Shown: positions 1 through 4,328 of the stretch, piece after piece | How positions within the stretch are numbered: position 1 is the stretch's first letter | Layout of the letters: each line of letters starts with the position of its first letter | Assembly (NCBI GenBank): GCA_017999135.1 | Contig: JAGOBT010000164.1 | Coordinates: 1 to 7,045 of the forward strand | Length of the DNA: 7,045 nt | Direction: 5' to 3' | Source: Burkholderiaceae bacterium | GTDB lineage: Bacteria; Pseudomonadota; Gammaproteobacteria; Burkholderiales; Burkholderiaceae_C | Notes under the pieces: generated by a model | Told to the model about the DNA's origin: nothing | The model's input: only the letters and a program-made list of their open reading frames with translations | Database searches by the model: none | Program-made: the position numbers and the translations under genes

Positions 1-97
1 GTGGCGGGTGCATGCATCAGGTCAGTCTATCCCCCGGCCCGGCGCAGCCCTCGCGCAACCCGCACAATGGCAGGCCCTGGAGACACCACAACCGCCC

Positions 98-826
98 ATG
101 CCGGACCACGACCCCATCTTTCGCAGCGAAGAAGAACTGGCGCGGCTCAGCGCCAGCGAGCGCATCCGCTACCGCCTGGTGGGCGCCGGCCGCCGCTACC
201 ACGCCAACGACAACATCGCCGAGCACATCCGCGAGGGCGAGCTCACCGAGTTGAAGGCCGAGGTGCAGCAGCACATGCAGCAGGTGCTGCGCGCGCTGGT
301 GATCGACACCGACAGCGACCACAACACCAACGAGACCGCCAAGCGCGTGGCCAAGATGTTCGTGGAAGAGGTGTTCCGCGGCCGCTATGTGCCAATGCCG
401 GCGGTGACTGAATTCCCGAATTTCTCGCGCCTGAACGAGCTGATGATCGTCGGCCCGATCACCGTGCGCAGCGCCTGCAGCCACCACCTGTGCCCCATCC
501 TGGGCCGGGTGTGGATCGGCGTGCTGCCCAACGAGCATTCCAACCTGATCGGCCTGAGCAAGTACGCCCGGGTGTGTGAATGGGTGATGAGCCGCCCGCA
601 GATCCAGGAAGAGGCGGTGGTGATGCTGGCCGATGCGCTGCAGGAACGCGTGAAGCCCGACGGCATGGCCATCGTGATGGAGGCCGACCACTTCTGCATG
701 CACTGGCGCGGCGTGAAGGACGACGACACCGCCATGACCAACAGCGTGATGCGCGGCGCCTTCCTGAAAGACCCCAACCTGCGGCGCGAATTCCTGTCGC
801 TGCTGTCGAAGAAGAACGCCTCTTGA
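98..826 (+). CDS. folE: GTP cyclohydrolase I (FolE)
   Basis: A cytosolic enzyme that converts GTP to 7,8-dihydroneopterin triphosphate, the entry step to tetrahydrofolate and, through QueD, to queuosine. The 242-residue product is slightly longer than E. coli FolE (222). Family hallmarks are visible: NETAKRVAKMF near residues 78-88, the zinc/catalytic motif CSHHLCP at 127-133, IGLSKYARV at 151-159, and DHFCMHWRG from about 197. By alignment to E. coli FolE, C127, H130 and C200 are the zinc ligands, and H129 and H198 are active-site histidines. The usual Glu in the CEHH motif is Ser here. The ATG at 98 is chosen because the family fold begins soon after it. An in-frame ATG at 8 would add 30 Pro/Ala/Gln-rich residues of no recognisable kind. 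The start is not fully settled, since the only SD-like GGAG (79-82) lies 15 bp upstream. Probably co-transcribed with the BLUF gene 26 bp downstream. Confidence 0.95.
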   Translation: MPDHDPIFRSEEELARLSASERIRYRLVGAGRRYHANDNIAEHIREGELTELKAEVQQHMQQVLRALVIDTDSDHNTNETAKRVAKMFVEEVFRGRYVPMPAVTEFPNFSRLNELMIVGPITVRSACSHHLCPILGRVWIGVLPNEHSNLIGLSKYARVCEWVMSRPQIQEEAVVMLADALQERVKPDGMAIVMEADHFCMHWRGVKDDDTAMTNSVMRGAFLKDPNLRREFLSLLSKKNAS

Positions 827-840
827 ACGCTGACCGAAGC

Positions 841-845
841 AGGGA
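841..845 (+). promoter_or_regulatory. Ribosome binding site that decides the BLUF start
   Basis: AGGGA lies 7 nt before the ATG at 853 but only 1 nt before the in-frame ATG at 847. Spacing therefore favours 853, giving a product that begins MLVRLLYAS, as expected for a BLUF domain whose first strand starts at the N terminus. Confidence 0.55.
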
Positions 846-852
846 CATGAAC

Positions 853-1281
853 ATGCTGGTACGACTGCTGTATGCAAGCCGGGCTGCGGCCCATGTGGAC
901 CAGGACGCGCTGCTGGCCATCCTGCGCCAGAGCAAGACCAACAACCCGGTCAGCGGTGTCACCGGGGTGCTGTGCTACTCCGACGGCATCTTCATCCAGG
1001 CGCTGGAAGGCGGCCGCGCCGCAGTGAACCAGCTGTACCTGAAGATTGCCGCCGACCCGCGCCACACCGACGTGGTGCTGCTCAGCTACGAGGAAATCGG
1101 CGAACGCCGGTTTGCCGGCTGGGCCATGGGCCAGGTGAACATGGCCCGGCTGAACCCGGCGCTGCTGCTGAAGTACTCGGCCACTGCCGAGCTCGACCCG
1201 TATGCGGTGTCGGGCGCGGTGTCGCTGGCACTGTTCGACGAACTGGTGGCCACCGCATCGGTCATGGCTGAGCGGGGATAG
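853..1281 (+). CDS. Short BLUF-domain blue-light photoreceptor
   Basis: A 142-residue single-domain BLUF protein (sensor of blue light using FAD), presumably a soluble flavin-binding photoreceptor that signals through a partner protein. The residues of the photocycle are present with exactly the spacing of AppA: Y7 (AppA Y21), N31 (N45), Q49 (Q63), W90 (W104) and M92 (M106). Other family signatures are NNPVSGVTGVL at 30-40, FIQALEGG at 47-54, DPRH at 68-71 and RRFAGWAMG at 85-93. About 45 residues follow the core and probably form the helical cap seen in short BLUF proteins such as PixD and BlrB. No EAL, GGDEF or cyclase output domain is fused. The gene follows folE by 26 bp on the same strand, so it is likely in one operon with it. 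Its output is unknown. A hairpin starts 1 bp after the stop codon. Confidence 0.93.
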   Translation: MLVRLLYASRAAAHVDQDALLAILRQSKTNNPVSGVTGVLCYSDGIFIQALEGGRAAVNQLYLKIAADPRHTDVVLLSYEEIGERRFAGWAMGQVNMARLNPALLLKYSATAELDPYAVSGAVSLALFDELVATASVMAERG

Positions 1282-1282
1282 A

Positions 1283-1308
1283 GACGACAGGCCCTGCGGC
1301 CTGTCGTC
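1283..1308 (+). terminator. Hairpin right after the BLUF gene, possible terminator
   Basis: A perfect 11-bp inverted repeat (GACGACAGGCC, loop CTGC, GGCCTGTCGTC) begins 1 bp after the BLUF stop codon. It is a strong GC-rich stem but is followed by CCCCGCG rather than a T-run, so it is not a classic intrinsic terminator. It may end the folE-BLUF transcript with other factors or protect its 3' end. It also lies downstream of the convergent lemA-like gene and could serve both directions. Confidence 0.5.
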
Positions 1309-1318
1309 CCCCGCGAAG

Positions 1319-1403
1319 CGGTCCGGCCTGCAAGCCGGACCGTGGGTGCGATGGCAGTCCACTGCCATCCGGCCTGCAAGCCGGACCGTGGGTGCGGTGG
1401 CAG
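1319..1403. repeat. Two-copy 36-bp direct repeat with nested palindromes
   Basis: A 36-bp unit occurs at 1322-1357 and 1368-1403 (period 46 bp) with a single mismatch (A at 1351, G at 1397). Each copy contains a palindrome: in the first, CGGTCCGGC (1319-1327) pairs with GCCGGACCG (1334-1342) around CTGCAA; in the second the stem is shortened to 6 bp (1368-1373 with 1380-1385). Between them GATGGCAGT (1350-1358) pairs with ACTGCCATC (1361-1369). The block fills the gap between the convergent BLUF and lemA-like genes. It looks like a clustered REP-type intergenic palindrome or a transcription barrier. I do not recognise a named family. Two copies without distinct spacers rule against CRISPR. 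Confidence 0.75.
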
Positions 1404-1422
1404 CCCGCAGCCCCACGCCCCG

Positions 1423-1968
1423 CTAGAACCGCCCTGCCCGCCCGAACCGCAGCAGCGACCCCAGCAGCCGCGTCGGAAACTGGGTGGTGGCCGCGTTGTA
1501 GGCCGCCCCGGCGTCGTTGAACACCTGGCGGGCGAAGGCCAGGCGGGCGGGTACGGCCTTCAGCACCTGCAGCGGCTCGGCCACCGCGGGGTCGATCAGC
1601 AATGCCGGCTGCTGCTCGACCAGCGCCACCAGGCGCACCAGCACCGCGGCCAGCACCGCGTCAGCCTTGCCCAGGTCGGCCACCGGGTCGGCGCTGGCCG
1701 GCGCGCGCCGAACCACGTCGGCCGCGGCCAGGGTCTGGGCCAATGCCTGGGCCACCGCGTCCCGCGCGGCGGCTTCGCCGGCCAAGGGCTCGGCGGTGGC
1801 CTGCAGCAGCGCGGCCACCGCCTGGGCCCGGTCCTTCAACGGGGCGTCCAGCGTGGCCCAGCCGGCCAGCACCGCCGCCTTCAGCGCCGTGGTGCGGTTG
1901 TAGGCGCCCAGCACCCACAGCCCCAGCACGGCCAGCAGGCCCGTCCACCAGATCCAGGCGTCGATCAT
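1423..1968 (-). CDS. LemA-family membrane-anchored protein
   Basis: A 181-residue protein with an N-terminal hydrophobic helix (about residues 5-22), then [13 protein letters not shown] and [12 protein letters not shown] (21-47). This matches the LemA pattern of one membrane anchor followed by YN, an aromatic-containing helix and an LK-R motif. The C terminus carries a second YN (157-158) and QFP (163-165) followed by a hydrophobic, basic tail, as in LemA proteins. LemA proteins form a long helical bundle at the membrane; their biochemical role is poorly defined. This copy is alanine-rich and divergent, so the call rests on the pattern rather than close similarity. Its ATG overlaps the queC stop by 4 bp (ATGA), and an AGGG (complement of 1978-1981) sits 9 nt upstream, so translation is probably coupled to queC. 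A bitopic protein of unknown family is the alternative. Confidence 0.75.
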   Translation of the reverse strand: MIDAWIWWTGLLAVLGLWVLGAYNRTTALKAAVLAGWATLDAPLKDRAQAVAALLQATAEPLAGEAAARDAVAQALAQTLAAADVVRRAPASADPVADLGKADAVLAAVLVRLVALVEQQPALLIDPAVAEPLQVLKAVPARLAFARQVFNDAGAAYNAATTQFPTRLLGSLLRFGRAGRF

Positions 1969-2690
1969 GGCGCGCCGCCCTGGGCCTGCCAGGCCTCGAA
2001 GCCGCTGCGCCGCAACTGGCAGGCCGGGCACTGGCCGCAGCCATGGCCCCAGGCGTGGCGGGTGCCGCGCTCGCCCAGGTAGCAGGTGTGGGTGTGCTCG
2101 ACGATCAGCGCATTCAGCGCCGCGCCACCCAGACGGTCGGTCAGCGCCCAGGTCTGGGCCTTGCTGAGCCACATCAGCGGCGTCTCCAGCACCATCGGCC
2201 CGTCCAGCCCCAGGCTGAGTGCCACCTGCAGGGCCTTGAGCGTGTTGTCGCGGCAATCAGGGTAGCCGGAGTAGTCGGTCTCGCACATGCCGCCCACCAG
2301 CACGCTGGCGCCGCGCCGCCAGGCCACTGCCGCGGCAAAGTTGAAGAACAGCAGGTTGCGCCCCGGCACGAAGGTGTTGGGCAGGCCGTTGGCGGCAAAC
2401 GCGATGGCGCGATCACTGGTCAACGCGGTGTCGCTGATCTGGCCCAGCAGGCGCAGGTCCAGCAGGTGGTCGTCGCCCAGCCGTGCCGCCCAATGCGGAC
2501 ACTGCGCGGCCAACGCGGTGCGCACCACATGGCGGCAATCCAGCTCGATGCGGTGGCGCTGGCCGTAGTCGAAGCCGATGGTCTCGACCCGGGCGTAGCG
2601 GTTCAGCGCCCAGGCCAGGCAGGCGGTGGAGTCCTGGCCGCCGGAGAACAGCACCAGGGCATGGCGGGGGTCGGTCGGGGCGGCGGTCAT
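1965..2690 (-). CDS. queC: 7-cyano-7-deazaguanine (preQ0) synthase QueC
   Basis: An ATP-dependent enzyme that converts 7-carboxy-7-deazaguanine and ammonia to preQ0, the precursor of the tRNA nucleoside queuosine. The 241-residue product has the PP-loop SGGQDS at 16-21, the following FDYGQRH at 40-46, the internal motifs [10 protein letters not shown] and [11 protein letters not shown], and a C-terminal zinc site C203...C218-GQ-C221-PA-C224. E. coli QueC (231 residues) has a shorter gap between the first two cysteines, so a loop of about six residues is inserted here. The ATG at 2690 is chosen because the core begins within ten residues; upstream in-frame sequence is low-complexity and would run into the divergent TIR gene. 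No clear Shine-Dalgarno sequence precedes it. The gene reads leftward, is coupled to the lemA-like gene, and has the TIR gene divergent upstream. The folE product feeds the same pathway. Confidence 0.96.
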   Translation of the reverse strand: MTAAPTDPRHALVLFSGGQDSTACLAWALNRYARVETIGFDYGQRHRIELDCRHVVRTALAAQCPHWAARLGDDHLLDLRLLGQISDTALTSDRAIAFAANGLPNTFVPGRNLLFFNFAAAVAWRRGASVLVGGMCETDYSGYPDCRDNTLKALQVALSLGLDGPMVLETPLMWLSKAQTWALTDRLGGAALNALIVEHTHTCYLGERGTRHAWGHGCGQCPACQLRRSGFEAWQAQGGAP

Positions 2691-2855
2691 GGGCAGGCGG
2701 CGGTGCAGATGGCGCGAGTGTGCCGCAGCAGCGCACTGCCCCGGCGGCGGCGTCCTGTGCGCCGGCCTGTGGAGATACCGATGGCGCTGCGCAGCCCGGC
2801 GGGCGCATGATCCCGCCGGCCGGCCCCGGTGGCCGTTGGCACGCACACCCACGCC
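2691..2855. promoter_or_regulatory. Divergent intergenic region between queC and the TIR gene
   Basis: These 165 bp must hold the starts of both queC (leftward) and the TIR/STAND pair (rightward). I see no convincing -35/-10 pair on either strand. A perfect 8-bp inverted repeat, CCGGCGGG (2796-2803) and CCCGCCGG (2812-2819) around an 8-nt loop, could be an operator or an RNA hairpin, but such repeats arise easily at this G+C. A GGAG at 2771-2774 lies 6 nt before an ATG at 2781 that opens a 9-codon reading frame. Confidence 0.4.
2781..2810 (+). CDS. Possible 9-codon leader peptide upstream of the TIR gene
   Basis: The reading frame encodes MALRSPAGA and has the best-spaced Shine-Dalgarno-like site of the region (GGAG at 2771-2774, 6 nt upstream). 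Its TGA (2808-2810) falls in the loop of the inverted repeat 2796-2819, and it is in the same frame as the TIR gene that starts 45 bp later. This geometry would suit a translated leader that controls access to the downstream start, but a frame this short is easily fortuitous. Confidence 0.2.
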   Translation: MALRSPAGA

Positions 2856-4328
2856 ATGCCCTACGACCTGCACGCCTTCATCAGCTACGCCCACATCGAC
2901 AACGAGCCGCTCGAGCCCGGCCAGCCGGGCTGGGTGAGCCGCTTCCATGCGGTGCTGAAGACGCGGCTGAGTCAGCGCCTGGGCGAGCCCGCCCGCCTGT
3001 GGCGCGACGACAAGCTGCGCGGCGACGATGTGTTCGGCGACGAGATCCGCGCCCAGCTGCCGCGCGCGGCGCTGCTGGTGTCCATCCTGTCGCCACGTTA
3101 TGTGCGGTCAGACTGGTGCACCGCCGAGGTGGACGGCTTTGCCGCCGCGGCCGGCGCCACCCAGGTGCAGAACAAGACGCGGGTGGTGAAGGTGCTGAAG
3201 ACACCGCTGGCCCCGGGCGACCGCATGCCACCGGTGTTTGAACGCACGCTGGGCCACCCGTTCTACAAGGACGAAGGCGAGCGCCAGGTGGAGATCGACC
3301 CCGCCTTCGGCGACGACGCGCGGCAGGAATTCCTGCGCCGGGTGAGCGACCTGGCGGTGGAGATGGCCGACAACCTGCGTGCGCTGGCCGATGCGCCGGC
3401 GGCGCCGCCGGCAGCCGGTGGCCAGGTGGTGTTCGTGGCCGAGTGCGGGCGCGACCTGCAGGCCGTGCGCGCCCAACTCGTCACCGACCTGCGCCTGCAT
3501 GGCCACACCGTGCTGCCGGCGCAGCAGCTGCCGCTGAGCGAAGACCTGCTGCGGCCCGAGCTGGCCGCGCTGCTGGCGCGCGCCACGCTGGCGGTGCACC
3601 TGGTGGGCAGCAGCGCCGGGCCGGTGCCCGAGGGGCCGACCGGCCAGTCGCTGGTGGCGCTGCAGAACGCCATGGCGGCGGCGCAGTCGCAGGCCGGCGG
3701 CCTGCGCCGGGTGCTGTGGCTGGCGCCTGGCGCGCAAGGTGAGCGTCCAGAGCATCAGGCCTTTCTGGACGCCCTGCAGACCGACGCCGGCCTACAGCGC
3801 GGCGCCGACCTGCTGCGCGGCGATGCCGAGGCGCTGAAGGGCGCCGTGCACCAGGTGCTGCAGGCGCTGCGGCAGCCAGCGCCACCGCCCGCGCCCACTG
3901 GGGGCAGCGGCCCGCGGGTGCATCTGCTGATGACCGAGGCCGACCGCCCCGCGGCAGTGCCGCTGATCAAGGCCTTGCGGGCCTTGGGCCTGGCCGTCAG
4001 CGTGCCGCTGTTCGTGGGCGACGCCGCCGACATCCGCCAGCGCGATGCCCAGCTGGTGGCCGAGAGCCGGGCGGTGGTGGTGGTCTACGGCGCCGGCGAC
4101 GAAGCCTGGAAGTTCCACCAGCTCAGTGACCTGCAGAAGCAGGCCGCCATCGCCGGCCGCGGGCCGTCGCGCTGGCTGGCGCTGCTGCCGCCGCACACGC
4201 CCGACAAGGACCTGGAGCAGGCCCTGGCCGACCCCGCCACGCTGGACCTGCTGGCCGGCGTGGACGCCGCCGCGCTGGCCCCGTTGCAGGCCGCACTGGG
4301 CCCGGCTGCGCCAGGGGCGCCGGCATGA
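2856..4328 (+). CDS. TIR-domain protein with two further TIR-like domains, probable NAD-cleaving effector
   Basis: A 490-residue protein with no signal peptide or membrane segment, so cytosolic. Domain 1 (about 1-175) is a TIR domain: [10 protein letters not shown] at 4-13, [17 protein letters not shown] at 48-64, [16 protein letters not shown] at 73-88, and E91 in WCTAEVDGF, the position of the catalytic Glu in NAD-hydrolysing TIRs. Domain 2 (about 190-340) starts [12 protein letters not shown] and contains VHLVG (247-251) and VPEG (257-260), a TIR/DUF4062-like Rossmannoid pattern. A Pro-rich linker (341-353) leads to domain 3 (about 354-445, [22 protein letters not shown]), also TIR-like. 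Domains 2 and 3 show no glutamate matching E91 and may be structural or sensory. The ATG at 2856 places the TIR core at the N terminus as is usual; a GTG at 2829 would add nine residues, and neither start has a clear SD. The stop overlaps the next gene by ATGA, indicating coupled synthesis with the STAND NTPase it probably serves. NAD loss as output is inferred from the family. Confidence 0.88.
   Translation: MPYDLHAFISYAHIDNEPLEPGQPGWVSRFHAVLKTRLSQRLGEPARLWRDDKLRGDDVFGDEIRAQLPRAALLVSILSPRYVRSDWCTAEVDGFAAAAGATQVQNKTRVVKVLKTPLAPGDRMPPVFERTLGHPFYKDEGERQVEIDPAFGDDARQEFLRRVSDLAVEMADNLRALADAPAAPPAAGGQVVFVAECGRDLQAVRAQLVTDLRLHGHTVLPAQQLPLSEDLLRPELAALLARATLAVHLVGSSAGPVPEGPTGQSLVALQNAMAAAQSQAGGLRRVLWLAPGAQGERPEHQAFLDALQTDAGLQRGADLLRGDAEALKGAVHQVLQALRQPAPPPAPTGGSGPRVHLLMTEADRPAAVPLIKALRALGLAVSVPLFVGDAADIRQRDAQLVAESRAVVVVYGAGDEAWKFHQLSDLQKQAAIAGRGPSRWLALLPPHTPDKDLEQALADPATLDLLAGVDAAALAPLQAALGPAAPGAPA
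4313..4317 (+). promoter_or_regulatory. Ribosome binding site of the STAND gene, inside the TIR gene
   Basis: AGGGG lies 7 nt before the ATG at 4325, within the last codons of the TIR gene. Together with the ATGA overlap it supports this start and suggests re-initiation by ribosomes that have just finished the TIR protein. Confidence 0.5.

Noticed and set aside
1..97. Promoter upstream of folE
   Set aside because: I found no -35/-10 pair with reasonable match and spacing, and the window begins too close to the gene to judge.
17..877. Long open frame antisense to folE (286 codons)
   Set aside because: Antisense frames stay open by chance at this G+C. The product is rich in His, Val, Ala and Gly with no recognisable domain, while the + strand encodes a clear FolE.
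1322..1403. Direct repeats as a possible CRISPR array
   Set aside because: There are only two copies, the 10-bp gap between them is itself part of a palindrome, and no cas gene is present.
1602..2810. 402-codon + strand open frame across lemA-like and queC
   Set aside because: The product is low-complexity Pro/Ala/Arg sequence, whereas the opposite strand encodes QueC with its PP-loop and zinc cysteines.
2837..2851. TGGCACG resembling the -24 element of a sigma-54 promoter before the TIR gene
   Set aside because: The matching -12 GC is absent (CA is found there), and the site would start transcription at or after the ATG at 2856.
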